A stretch of 64,000 bases of DNA from Bacillus dicomae (GTDB lineage: Bacteria > Bacillota > Bacilli > Bacillales > Bacillaceae_G): positions 496,001-560,000 of the forward strand of contig NZ_VHIV01000001.1 in NCBI RefSeq assembly GCF_006494425.1, given 5' to 3'. The notes under the pieces are model-generated. The model was not told the origin of the DNA. It saw nothing but the letters and a program-made list of their open reading frames with translations, and searched no databases. The position numbers and the translations under genes were made by a program. Every line of letters begins with the position of its first letter. Positions within the stretch are counted from its first letter, which is position 1. Shown piece by piece: positions 9,250-18,871 of this stretch.

Positions 9250-10026
9250 ATGGGAGTAGAAAAAATTAAAGCAGCATTTGAAAATGGTAAGAAAGTATTT
9301 ATTCCGTACGTAATGGGCGGAGATGGTGGCCTTGAAAAATTAAAAGAAAGAATTCGTTTTCTTGATGAAGCAGGAGCAAGCATCGTTGAAATCGGCATCC
9401 CGTTTTCAGATCCAGTCGCAGATGGCCCGACGATTCAAAGAGCGGGGAAACGAGCGCTAGATAGCGGTGTAACGTTAAAAGGCATTTTTCAAGCATTAAT
9501 AGAGGTAAGGGGAGAAGTGCGAATTCCGTTTGTACTCATGACATATTTAAATCCAGTACTTGCATTCGGAAAAGAACGATTTATCGAGAACTGTATGGAA
9601 GCAGGGGTAGATGGTATTATCGTTCCAGATTTACCGTATGAAGAACAAGACATTATTGCACCGCTTCTTCACACGTCAAATATAGCTTTAATTCCACTTG
9701 TAACCGTTACGAGCCCAATTGAGCGAATCGAAAAAATTACGAGTGAGTCAGAAGGATTCGTCTATGCCGTTACAGTAGCAGGCGTAACAGGAGTACGTCA
9801 AAATTTTAAAGATGAGATTCATAGTTACTTAGAAAAAGTAAAATCACATACGCATTTACCGGTAGTGGCAGGGTTCGGTATTTCAACGAAGGAACATGTA
9901 GAAGAAATGATTACAATATGTGATGGTGTTGTCGTTGGAAGTAAAGTTATTGAGCTTTTAGAAAATGAAAAACGAGAAGAAATATGTGAGTTAATACAAG
10001 CAACAAAACAAAAAGAAGAGGCATAA
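9250..10026 (+). CDS. trpA: Tryptophan synthase alpha subunit
   Basis: 258 codons, ATG at 9250, three bases after trpB. It splits indole-3-glycerol phosphate and passes indole to TrpB. Catalytic Glu47 and Asp58 lie in [15 protein letters not shown], and the conserved loop [10 protein letters not shown] is present. Last gene of the operon; its stop lies in the 5' arm region of the terminator. Confidence 0.95.
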   Translation: MGVEKIKAAFENGKKVFIPYVMGGDGGLEKLKERIRFLDEAGASIVEIGIPFSDPVADGPTIQRAGKRALDSGVTLKGIFQALIEVRGEVRIPFVLMTYLNPVLAFGKERFIENCMEAGVDGIIVPDLPYEEQDIIAPLLHTSNIALIPLVTVTSPIERIEKITSESEGFVYAVTVAGVTGVRQNFKDEIHSYLEKVKSHTHLPVVAGFGISTKEHVEEMITICDGVVVGSKVIELLENEKREEICELIQATKQKEEA

Positions 10027-10045
10027 GTCTCTTCTTTTTGTTTTG
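10004..10045 (+). terminator. trp operon terminator
   Basis: Two 17-base arms (10004-10020 and 10029-10045) with an 8-base loop enclose the trpA stop codon. The right arm is T rich. Confidence 0.85.
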
Positions 10046-10100
10046 TGAAATAAATGTTAAAATATACAGAAAATACATATAATTTAGAGGGTGAGAAAGC

Positions 10101-10460
10101 ATGCTAAGACGTAAACTACTATATCTTCTTTTAACTGTACCATTATACGCTTGGCTTATTAGCATGACAAAAATAGAGTTGATGGCTCTATTTTTAGGAT
10201 ATGTATTCATCTTTTCAAACTTAAATCGCATTCAAGAACAATCTATTTTAGAAATATGTATATTTTCGATTAGCGTAGAACTATTTAGTATCGTTTCGAT
10301 TGTATTATTAAATGAATTATTCAGATGGATCCGTTCATTCGAATTAATGAATTTTGGGAATGTTGTATTGCAAGTAATATGTGCTTATATTGTGTTTGCT
10401 GTGTTAGATAAAATAGTCGGACAGCAGACAGTTTTTCAGGATAATAGGAAATGGGAGTGA
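10101..10460 (+). CDS. Small membrane protein of unknown function
   Basis: 119 codons, ATG at 10101 behind GAGGGTGAG. Three to four hydrophobic helices can be seen: about 5-22, 26-42, 50-68 and 90-108. A positively charged N-terminus MLRRK and a short polar tail complete it. I recognise no named family. It has its own promoter region after the trp terminator and its own terminator, so it is monocistronic. There is no evidence that it belongs to tryptophan metabolism. Confidence 0.65.
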   Translation: MLRRKLLYLLLTVPLYAWLISMTKIELMALFLGYVFIFSNLNRIQEQSILEICIFSISVELFSIVSIVLLNELFRWIRSFELMNFGNVVLQVICAYIVFAVLDKIVGQQTVFQDNRKWE

Positions 10461-10486
10461 AAGGAGCTAAGTGGCTCCTTTTTTTA
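10459..10486 (+). terminator. Terminator
   Basis: AAGGAGC pairs with GCTCCTT around a 6-base loop, followed by seven T. Confidence 0.8.
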
Positions 10487-10569
10487 ATCTGTTGTAAAAA
10501 CAATTGAAAATTACGGTATCTGTTATATAATAGTTAAAAATTGTATTTTAAACGAAATGAGATGATAAC

Positions 10570-12069
10570 ATGGCCATATTGTGGGCACTTATCCCAATTA
10601 TGATGATTTTCATTTGTTTATTTTTATTTAAACAAACGTCATTAAGGTCCTCATTAATTTCTTATGCGGTATGTGTTGGAATCGTTTTACTCTCGCCAAC
10701 ATTTCGATTAGGGATAAGTGAAACTGTGCACGCAACGATTAAAGGTTGGTTAATTTGTTTTATTGTCGGGTACGTTTTATTTTTCGGTATTTTTTTATTT
10801 CACCTCATGAACAAAATGGGGTATATCGACCAAGTGGCTCGTTTTCTAGAAGAAGTTACGCATGATCGCTTACTACAAATGCTTCTTATGTGTTTTGGTA
10901 TTTGCCCACTAATTGAATCAGTAAGCGGATTCGGTATTGGTTTTATGGTTGCAGCGCCTATTTTTCTTTCATTAGGCTATAAACCATTTCAAGCTGTACT
11001 ACTTTCATTTATTGGCTTACTAGCAAGTTCATGGGGTGCAATGGCAACTGGTACGATTATCGGCTCGCAGCTTATCAATATGCCGCTTACAACACTTGGT
11101 ACAAATACGGCATTACTAAGTATCCCGATGTTTGCTTATTTCGTCATTCTTTCTTTACACGTTGTTGGTGGCTGGCAGGCCGTTATTGAAAAGGGGAAGG
11201 AAGGATTCGGTTTCTTTCTATTATTTTCTCTCGGAATCTATCTTTCTAACGCATACGTAAGCGTGGAACTAGCAGGGATATTAAGTTCTATTGTTACGAT
11301 TACATTTGGTTTTCTCATCATTAAACTAAAAGGGAAAAATGAGCAAAATCTAATGTCAGAACATGCTGCGGCAACGGAAAGAGAAGTATCTATTATAAAA
11401 ATTATTAGCCCTTATATATTCTTAACCGTTTGTATTTTACTTTCTCGCCTCGTACCAGCACTGCATGATGTATTCAGATCATATGCGGTTCTTGATCTAA
11501 AATCATACTCTTACAAATTAGAGCTATTATATTCACCAGGTTTTTGGCTCGGTATGACTTGTGTATTTACAATCATTTTTTTCCGCATTCCATCAAATAT
11601 TATTAAACAATCACTTTCACAAACGATAAAACAATGGATTCCCTTTGCAATTACGACGACAATGTTTATCGCCATTTCAGAACTAATGGGTGCATCTGGC
11701 ATGCATGCATTACTAGCAAAAACAGCTGGTGAAACATTTGGAACATTTTTCGTTTTCGTCGCTCCGTTTATCGGCGGAATTGGCGGCTTTTTAACAGGTA
11801 GTAACGCAGGATCAAATGCGATGTTTATAAAACTACAAATGCAAACGGCGCAAAACGTAGCACTCCCGTGGCAATACGTCACAACATTGCAAAATACCGC
11901 ATCATCAGTAGCGACAATTGCTTGCCCGTCACGGATTACACTGGGGGCGTATTTATGTAATATCCCGTATCGTGAAAACGAACTATTAAAGAAGACGACG
12001 TTAATGATTTTTGGGGCTGTGTTACTTATAGTAGTGGAAGTTATTTTTTGGTATATGTTGAGAAATTAA
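10570..12069 (+). CDS. LctP-family (lactate permease-like) transporter
   Basis: 499 codons, ATG at 10570. About 12-14 hydrophobic segments. CPLIESVSGFGIG with the following SLGYKPFQAVLLSFIGLLASSWGAMA corresponds to the E-G-x-x-G-F-G and A-x-x-F-G-A region of the L-lactate permease family. LTGSNAGSNAMFIKLQMQTA matches the C-terminal G-S-x-x-x-S-N-A segment, and ACPSRITLGA the family's S/P-rich last loop. The motifs are divergent (for example E-S-V-S in place of E-G-A-A), so the substrate need not be lactate. Monocistronic. Confidence 0.75.
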   Translation: MAILWALIPIMMIFICLFLFKQTSLRSSLISYAVCVGIVLLSPTFRLGISETVHATIKGWLICFIVGYVLFFGIFLFHLMNKMGYIDQVARFLEEVTHDRLLQMLLMCFGICPLIESVSGFGIGFMVAAPIFLSLGYKPFQAVLLSFIGLLASSWGAMATGTIIGSQLINMPLTTLGTNTALLSIPMFAYFVILSLHVVGGWQAVIEKGKEGFGFFLLFSLGIYLSNAYVSVELAGILSSIVTITFGFLIIKLKGKNEQNLMSEHAAATEREVSIIKIISPYIFLTVCILLSRLVPALHDVFRSYAVLDLKSYSYKLELLYSPGFWLGMTCVFTIIFFRIPSNIIKQSLSQTIKQWIPFAITTTMFIAISELMGASGMHALLAKTAGETFGTFFVFVAPFIGGIGGFLTGSNAGSNAMFIKLQMQTAQNVALPWQYVTTLQNTASSVATIACPSRITLGAYLCNIPYRENELLKKTTLMIFGAVLLIVVEVIFWYMLRN

Positions 12070-12070
12070 A

Positions 12071-12099
12071 AATTCTCCTATATTTAGGAGGATTTTTTT
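12071..12099 (+). terminator. Terminator of the permease gene
   Basis: CTCCTA and TAGGAG arms around TATT, then eight T. Confidence 0.8.
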
Positions 12100-12161
12100 T
12101 ATTACTGGATAATGCTTTAAATTATGAAAAGCTTCTACTAAATGAATAGGAGATGAAATGT

Positions 12162-12845
12162 ATGCCCCTAAAAAACTATGGCGTGTTAAAAGGTACAGTT
12201 ATACAATCTAAGATTGGAAAAGGGAAAACACCTCATTATCAAGTTCATTTACAAGGCGAAGCAGAAGTAGATTATCGCATTGCCATTAACGTGAAATCGC
12301 AAAGTTATCCGTCAGAAGTGTTATATTTTGCGAGCGACAATATTCGGTCAGAGGCGATTCATATTTTACCGACATTACCATTTGGTTTTACGGAAGTAAA
12401 AAATAATGAACCGAAAGTGGCTTTAGATTATGTAAGAGGAAATCTATTTGACTCAAAACAAATGATTCCTTTACCTGCTGAAAAAGCAGGAGTAGACAAT
12501 GATTTAAATGAAAAGATAGAACGTTATATAAAACGGGCGATAGAAGAAAAAGCAACTATTTACGCATTCGGTGAAAGATGGGGACCAGAAGAAAATACAC
12601 CTGATTCTTACTTTCATTTCGAACCAGGAAACGGTATACACGATATTCATATGAATCAAGGAAATGTAGAGAAATGGAAAGGTGATAATGGTATATGGCA
12701 AGACGGAGGAATACTCATTCACTTTGAGAAGGAAGAAGAATGGGTTGGTATCTTTCTTGCCTTCCAATCACAGTCATGGTGTACCGATGAAGAGGGACAT
12801 GCTCGTGTGCCGGTTGAGCATTGTGATTATAAGAGGAATAATTAA
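12162..12845 (+). CDS. YukJ-family protein (DUF2278)
   Basis: 227 codons from the ATG at 12162, 5-8 bases after AGGAGATGA; an in-frame ATG at 12153 overlaps that site. The opening PLKNYGVLKGTVIQSK, the LPFGFTEVKNNEPKVALDYVRGNLFD block, the FGERWGPE segment, FHFEPGNGIHDIHMNQGN and the late IFLAFQSQSWCTDEEGH are the signature of DUF2278/YukJ. It is soluble with no signal peptide. The histidine/asparagine cluster HDIHMNQGN suggests a metal or active site, but the biochemical role is unknown. Monocistronic. Confidence 0.8.
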   Translation: MPLKNYGVLKGTVIQSKIGKGKTPHYQVHLQGEAEVDYRIAINVKSQSYPSEVLYFASDNIRSEAIHILPTLPFGFTEVKNNEPKVALDYVRGNLFDSKQMIPLPAEKAGVDNDLNEKIERYIKRAIEEKATIYAFGERWGPEENTPDSYFHFEPGNGIHDIHMNQGNVEKWKGDNGIWQDGGILIHFEKEEEWVGIFLAFQSQSWCTDEEGHARVPVEHCDYKRNN

Positions 12846-12884
12846 TAAGAAGAGGGCGTTCAAAACGAACGCCCTCTTCTTATT
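12844..12884. terminator. Bidirectional terminator
   Basis: A perfect 18-base stem with a 5-base loop (12844-12861 with 12867-12884). The 3' end of the minus-strand gene, including its last eight codons and stop, lies inside it. Confidence 0.85.
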
Positions 12885-13693
12885 TTAGAAAACCCAAAAC
12901 TAACAAGTGTAGAAATACAAGAGAACAGTAATGCCACACTAGAAAATGCAATGAGGTACATATTATACTTCATTACTTTTCCAATTAGTTGGTTGCTATC
13001 ATATTGAAACAGTCCCGCTATGATGTTGAATAAAAACAACACGATAAACATGACGATGACACCGTCTATTGATCCTTTAATGTCTGGTTTACTTAAAGCG
13101 ATATGGGCCGAAATACAAATAGCGATAAATAAAAATAGCCAAAAGGAAGGATTCAATAAATTGCTTATTGTAAATAAGCTTTTCAACAATACAAATGTTG
13201 AAAAGAGCATGTTTTGAACCATTTCTATATTAATAGAAGTAGAAGCGATTGTTTTTTCGAGAGTTGTATTAAATAAGAAATATGAATCTGGTACGAAATA
13301 GCGCATTAAAAGGATTAATGCAGTAATACCAGAAATAATAGGCCCGATACCGATAAAGAAATTCCCGATTCGTTGATACACACTTTTTTGATTGTATTGA
13401 TGTTGTACGTAACCTAAAGCCCCTTGACTTGTATCTGTTGGGAAGAACTGAGTTGCTACAATTTTATGACGAAATAGTACACACATAATGGCATGTCCAA
13501 GTTCGTGAATAGGGACACCAATCCACGCTGTTAAAAGGAATCCTTTTCTTCCGAAAGCTCTCGACCAATACATTCGTGTGAGAGATTCTAAATAGCCTAA
13601 TAGAAATCCAATTACAATGATAACGCCAATTAAAGAAGATAATTGGATTACGCTTGTAAGGAGTATTTGAAAAATTGAGTTTACCAATTGCAT
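12860..13693 (-). CDS. Membrane protein with HELGH zinc-protease motif (M50-like)
   Basis: 277 codons, ATG at 13693. At least six hydrophobic helices. In the second region GVPIHELGHAIMCVLFRHKI contains HExxH, the zinc and catalytic motif of site-2-type membrane proteases, and lies at the start of a helix as in M50. A possible third ligand is the Asp of SKPDIKGSIDGV, but the standard M50 NxxPxxxxDG form is absent. It could therefore be a divergent intramembrane protease or a degenerate relative. No substrate (anti-sigma factor or pheromone gene) is adjacent. Its last codons run through the shared terminator. Confidence 0.6.
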   Translation of the reverse strand: MQLVNSIFQILLTSVIQLSSLIGVIIVIGFLLGYLESLTRMYWSRAFGRKGFLLTAWIGVPIHELGHAIMCVLFRHKIVATQFFPTDTSQGALGYVQHQYNQKSVYQRIGNFFIGIGPIISGITALILLMRYFVPDSYFLFNTTLEKTIASTSINIEMVQNMLFSTFVLLKSLFTISNLLNPSFWLFLFIAICISAHIALSKPDIKGSIDGVIVMFIVLFLFNIIAGLFQYDSNQLIGKVMKYNMYLIAFSSVALLFSCISTLVSFGFSKIRRGRSF

Positions 13694-13888
13694 TGTTTTT
13701 CATCCAATCTGTTAAAAATATTATTTATTCTGTTTCATAATAGCATTTTTTTCAAGATTGCTAGCACATATATTTTCTTTCGGAAGAAGGATTTCATAAT
13801 CTTTTTCTTGTAGTCATGTTTTATGTACAAAGTCATATATTGAATTTATAACACCCTATACGGTATATGCTTAAGGAGGGATGAGAGA

Positions 13889-14674
13889 ATGAAATGTCCG
13901 GCGTGTCATACAGAAAATACAGCAGAGGCAAAGTTTTGCGGGAATTGTGGATATTCGTTAACGGAGGGAGCAGTAGCGAGTAGTGCACAGGAAGAAGGTG
14001 AGCAACAGGCACGCGTAGCACAAGCAAAGGAAGCTCGACCAAATGAAACGGTAGAGCAAGCAAAGCGATTTGCGAGTGGCTATTTTCAGTTTTTTAAACA
14101 TGCTTTTAAAGCACCGACAGAGATTATGACAAACGGCAAGGTTGAAGTACGAAATGGCATTGTAAGTCTTGTTCTTATTTGTTTTTTAGGGGCATGTATT
14201 TTTTATAGAATGATGAGTGCAGCAGCTGCTGTTACGAGAACATTTGCACCAGATATATCTACACCTACATTCTTTTTAGACTCTGTAACGGTCTTTTTGT
14301 TTTTATTAATTTTAACTTTGTTTGTCGGATTTATTATTTTTGTAAGTGGAAAGGTGATGAAATCATCTTTTTCGTTTCTTGAAGTATTCGGAATATGGGG
14401 AACGATAGTAACTCCGGCAATTGCTATATTAGTACTTTCTTTTCTGTTTAGCTTTTTATTAATCTTTTTCTTACCAATCTTATTAGGGCTGGCTACAACG
14501 TATATGTCAATTAGTATAATTGTCGCTATAGTAAAACTAGATAACGGCGGATTAGATCTTATTTACACACTTCTTATCGCAAATGTTTTAATCGGAATTG
14601 CAACATTCATTGTACTGTGGTCTTACATTAGCACGATAATTCAAACCTTTACACAGGGATTCACTGGCCTCTAA
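13889..14674 (+). CDS. Zinc-ribbon membrane protein (Yip1-like)
   Basis: 261 codons, ATG at 13889 after AAGGAGGGATGAG. The first 25 residues form a zinc ribbon (MKCPACHTENTAEAKFCGNCG, two CxxC pairs). A polar Glu/Ala/Gln linker to about 65 and a short amphipathic stretch follow, then about five hydrophobic helices from 90 to 255 in Yip1-like layout. The role is unknown; such ribbon-plus-membrane proteins are common in Bacillus. The next gene, a broken paralog with the same kind of ribbon, starts 20 bases downstream and was probably co-transcribed. Confidence 0.7.
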   Translation: MKCPACHTENTAEAKFCGNCGYSLTEGAVASSAQEEGEQQARVAQAKEARPNETVEQAKRFASGYFQFFKHAFKAPTEIMTNGKVEVRNGIVSLVLICFLGACIFYRMMSAAAAVTRTFAPDISTPTFFLDSVTVFLFLLILTLFVGFIIFVSGKVMKSSFSFLEVFGIWGTIVTPAIAILVLSFLFSFLLIFFLPILLGLATTYMSISIIVAIVKLDNGGLDLIYTLLIANVLIGIATFIVLWSYISTIIQTFTQGFTGL

Positions 14675-14694
14675 AGAAAAGGTGGTTGAATGGA

Positions 14695-15013
14695 TGAATG
14701 TATGTACAAAGTGTGGGACTCAGTTTGAAGACGGTGTGCAATTTTGTTAAAAACTCGGTATGTATATAATGGTTTCATCTTCCCGGATAGTGATATTCGA
14801 AAACTAACGAGTACGGACTTAGCATACTTATCGAAAGAACAATTGAAAATAGCGAGAAACGAAAGATACGCAAGGCATGGACATATGTTTCAAACGAAAG
14901 ACATGCAAGCGTATTTTTCAAAACAGTCTTGGTACAGAAAAAATCCGTACTTTACAGGAACATTAACGAGTATTGAATTTTATAATGTTGAACTGATTCA
15001 ATCAAGAGAATAG
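14695..15013 (+). pseudogene. Broken zinc-ribbon / YARHG-domain gene
   Basis: AAGGTGG precedes the ATG at 14695, which encodes MNVCTKCGTQFEDGVQFC and then stops at 14749. This is a zinc ribbon cut just after its second CxxC half begins. Directly beyond it, in the +1 frame, 14744-15013 encodes a complete YARHG domain: IFPDSDIRKLTSTDLAYLS, then IARNERYARHGHMF and SWYRKNPYF. In intact family members a membrane helix and linker normally separate the ribbon from the YARHG domain. An internal deletion with a frame change explains the arrangement. The YARHG part could only be made from a TTG at 14744 with no ribosome site. Confidence 0.75.
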
Positions 15014-15021
15014 AACACGTG

Positions 15022-15052
15022 AAAAAGGTACAGTGCATAACTGTACCTTTTT
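15022..15052. terminator. Terminator between converging genes
   Basis: AAAAAGGTACAGT pairs with AACTGTACCTTTTT with a short loop; it serves both directions. Confidence 0.8.
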
Positions 15053-15479
15053 ATGGTTTTTTATCTGAACCAGGATCCCTTGAGAAAAAGATATGAAAGA
15101 GGAATGTGACTTTACTTGCTCCTCCTGATGTACTTGCTTGCACATCAGATAAACCATTAGATGTTAAAACACCTTCAGAATGAGGGGGGACGACTATTTT
15201 GAGAGCATCATCTGATTCTGATGATGCAGTAACTGTTATTGTATCATCAGATAAGTTCAAAATTTTCACAGTACCGATTGGTAAGATGGACTTGCCAGCG
15301 TGTGATGCTGAAGCGAAGCGAGAGCCTTTCCAAATCGTTTGTGGGAAAGTCTCATCATTAGATAACCAAGCACGAGCACTATAAATGGTTGCGTTAATAG
15401 AAAATTCTTGATCAAGCGACAAGGCGGGTTTTGGTTCTTTCGGTTCCTCTGGAAACTGAGCGAGAAGACCAGCGCACAT
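15051..15479 (-). CDS. Uncharacterised beta-rich protein, possibly related to spore-appendage (DUF3992) subunits
   Basis: 142 codons from ATG 15479, which has AAGGTAGGTGA seven bases upstream; an in-frame TTG at 15500 precedes that site and is unlikely. There is no signal peptide or membrane helix. The mature part is Ser/Thr rich with alternating beta strands: GTVKILNLSDDTITV, then LKIVVPPHSEGVLTSNGLSDVQAST and a final KVTFLFHIFF. That order (GTVKI strand, VxPG-like turn, late hydrophobic strand) resembles DUF3992 endospore-appendage (Ena) subunits, but the cysteines that join Ena fibres are missing apart from Cys2. I hold the resemblance to be weak. Confidence 0.45.
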   Translation of the reverse strand: MCAGLLAQFPEEPKEPKPALSLDQEFSINATIYSARAWLSNDETFPQTIWKGSRFASASHAGKSILPIGTVKILNLSDDTITVTASSESDDALKIVVPPHSEGVLTSNGLSDVQASTSGGASKVTFLFHIFFSRDPGSDKKP

Positions 15480-15567
15480 GTATATTTCACCTACCTTCAA
15501 TTGGTTACTGTTATAGCATATTAAACATGTTGTTTATAAGACACGACAGTTACCTATTCATACATAA

Positions 15568-17010
<1,443 letters not shown>

Positions 17011-17013
<3 letters not shown>

Positions 17014-17038
17014 CACTTTTTAAGTGCTATTTTTTTTG
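17011..17038 (+). terminator. Terminator of cdr
   Basis: TAGCACTT and AAGTGCTA arms around TTT, then eight T; overlaps the stop codon. Confidence 0.8.
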
Positions 17039-17113
17039 CAAAGGGAGGTAAACTTTTTTAGCGAATAATAAAGAGGGAGAAACAGTTATAGATGGGAAAG
17101 GGGATCATTAAAA

Positions 17114-17602
17114 ATGTTTGTAACACTTCAAGCAGTTCAAGAATCAGAAAAAGAAATTTTGCGTAATTTGTACGCACTATATCTTCATGACCTCTCTACA
17201 TTCACTCCTAATATAACGATTGGGGAAAATGGATTTTTTGAATACGAAGATTTGCATATGTTTTGGGAAAATGATGGAATTACTCCGTATTTTATTAAAA
17301 GTGATAATGATATTGTAGGATTTTTATTATTATTGGAACGTCCATTTTTGAAGAAGGAAAACGACTTTGGTATAAATGACATTTTCATATTGAATCAGTA
17401 CAAAGGGAAAGGAATTGGTAAAAGAGTTATTGAGAATGTACTAAAAGAGAAACGAGGACAGTATTTCGTTATCGAACTTGTGAAAAATGTACCAGCTGTT
17501 TCTTTTTGGAAGAAAGTATACAGGGAGCTAAACATCGAATTTGATGAGAAAACACAGTTAATCGATGAAGAAGAATGTCTCGTTCAAACGTTTAAAATAT
17601 AA
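17114..17602 (+). CDS. GNAT-family N-acetyltransferase
   Basis: 162 codons, ATG at 17114 behind AAAGGGGAT. The acetyl-CoA loop is seen in NQYKGKGIGKRVIENVL (Q-x-x-G-x-G), preceded by the central strands GFLLLLERP and INDIFIL, and followed by the VPAVSFWKKV helix in which the catalytic-side Tyr/Phe usually lies. The target amine is not predictable. It is flanked by unrelated genes and appears monocistronic. Confidence 0.8.
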   Translation: MFVTLQAVQESEKEILRNLYALYLHDLSTFTPNITIGENGFFEYEDLHMFWENDGITPYFIKSDNDIVGFLLLLERPFLKKENDFGINDIFILNQYKGKGIGKRVIENVLKEKRGQYFVIELVKNVPAVSFWKKVYRELNIEFDEKTQLIDEEECLVQTFKI

Positions 17603-17749
17603 TGAAATAAATGCTCCTAGTATATTACTTTGAAATTTAACTTTATTTCGAATATACCGTTCACACTTGAAAACATAGTACGTATCGCTTATATTTTCAT
17701 ATAGTATTTATTTTTTAAACAAAGCAATGAACGAACCAGGGGGCACAGT

Positions 17750-18163
17750 ATGGCAATTAACATAAAAACAATCGAAGAATGGATTGCTGAATCAAACGCA
17801 AGACAGGAAGAAGATTTTGGACACGTTATTGAAGAGATGAAAGAAGTATGCGTCGGACTTGATAATGCGACATTAATTTATACGAAAAACGTATTTTGTT
17901 TCGGTAAGAAAGTAGAAGTATTTTTCTTCTTCCAAGACCATGTCGTAATCGGACAAGAAAAAGAAGAGTATGTTGAAATTGAAAAATTAAAGTATGATGC
18001 GATTACAAATAGCAACTTAAAAACAAATGACAAAAATACAACGTTAGAATTAAAGTTTGCTAACGGACAATCAATCAGTTTAGATAGTTTAAATGATAAC
18101 TATGGTACGAAAAACTGGTTATTTGCAAGACAAATTAAGAGTATCTTTAAATTAATTAAGTAA
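17750..18163 (+). CDS. Small conserved Bacillus protein (possibly DUF3908)
   Basis: 137 codons, ATG at 17750 after GGGGGCAC. Soluble and acidic in the first 50 residues (helical), then strands around TLIYTKNVFCFGKKVEVFFFFQDHVVIGQ and a basic final helix FARQIKSIFKLIK. It agrees with my memory of DUF3908, known mainly from the B. cereus group, but I cannot confirm this. The function is unknown. An upstream gap of 147 bases is AT rich and should contain its promoter. Confidence 0.6.
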   Translation: MAINIKTIEEWIAESNARQEEDFGHVIEEMKEVCVGLDNATLIYTKNVFCFGKKVEVFFFFQDHVVIGQEKEEYVEIEKLKYDAITNSNLKTNDKNTTLELKFANGQSISLDSLNDNYGTKNWLFARQIKSIFKLIK

Positions 18164-18193
18164 AAAGCAGGCCCTAAAGGGTCTGCTTTTTAC
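18160..18193. terminator. Bidirectional terminator
   Basis: 15-base arms (18160-18174 with 18179-18193, one G-T pair), loop TAAA, covering both converging stop codons. Confidence 0.85.
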
Positions 18194-18816
18194 TTAATTC
18201 CTATTACACAAAGGCAACCTCTTTCTTCATAACATTTCACACTTGTAAATCCTGTCTTATAAAATAGGTTTATTAATTCTTCATTCGTTTTCCACTTCTC
18301 CATATGATATTGAATTTTAAAAGTTTCAGCTACCAATAAAAAAGATCCTTTCGGTTGTAAGACGCGAAATACTTCTTTTATATCTTGTTCCACATCAGGC
18401 CAAAAGTAGTGTGTTTGAAAAGCAGTAATGAGATCGAAGAAGTTCGTATGATAGGGAATAGAAGAAACGCTTGCTTGTTGAACAATGACTTTTTGTTTTT
18501 GAACATCTTTTATATTCGTCTGTATAGAATTTTTTACAGCTTGATCGGAGTAATCAATCCCATATATTTTCCCTAGTGGAGTTCGTTTTGAAAGAGTGTG
18601 TATCGTTTTACCGCCGCCACAACCGATATCTAATATGATTGCATCTTTCTTTATATATACTTTTTGTAATGCCCAATTGGTTAGTCTCGTATGTGCAGCG
18701 TTCATAATACAAAGCATGGAAGAACCAATTGTCCCGCGTGGATTTTTTGCTTGCTGAATGAATCGTTGTAAAATGCTCAAGTCAAACTCTCCTTTTATGT
18801 AAGAATATATACTCAT
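18190..18816 (-). CDS. Class I SAM-dependent methyltransferase
   Basis: 208 codons, ATG at 18816 behind AAAGGAGAG. Motif I is AIILDIGCGGGKTIHTL, motif II IYGIDYSDQAV, then VQQASVSSIPYHTNFFDLITAFQTHYFW (motif III region) and VFRVLQPKGSFLLV. It is a UbiE/Methyltransf_11-type enzyme with a short N-terminal helix pair. The substrate is unknown. Encoded on its own between two terminators, next to but separated from the TOMM operon. Confidence 0.82.
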   Translation of the reverse strand: MSIYSYIKGEFDLSILQRFIQQAKNPRGTIGSSMLCIMNAAHTRLTNWALQKVYIKKDAIILDIGCGGGKTIHTLSKRTPLGKIYGIDYSDQAVKNSIQTNIKDVQKQKVIVQQASVSSIPYHTNFFDLITAFQTHYFWPDVEQDIKEVFRVLQPKGSFLLVAETFKIQYHMEKWKTNEELINLFYKTGFTSVKCYEERGCLCVIGIK

Positions 18817-18846
18817 TTCGCTTTTTATTAATTAAGTCCTTTAAAA

Positions 18847-18871
18847 AAGCACGCCGTTCACCGGCGTGCTT
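18847..18871 (-). terminator. Terminator of the TOMM operon
   Basis: AAGCACGCCG and CGGCGTGCTT arms directly downstream of the SagB-type gene, followed by T residues on the minus strand. Confidence 0.85.

Noticed and set aside
10101-10460. Small membrane protein as a tryptophan transporter of the trp operon
   Set aside because: It lies after the trp terminator with its own terminator and is too short for known tryptophan transporters.
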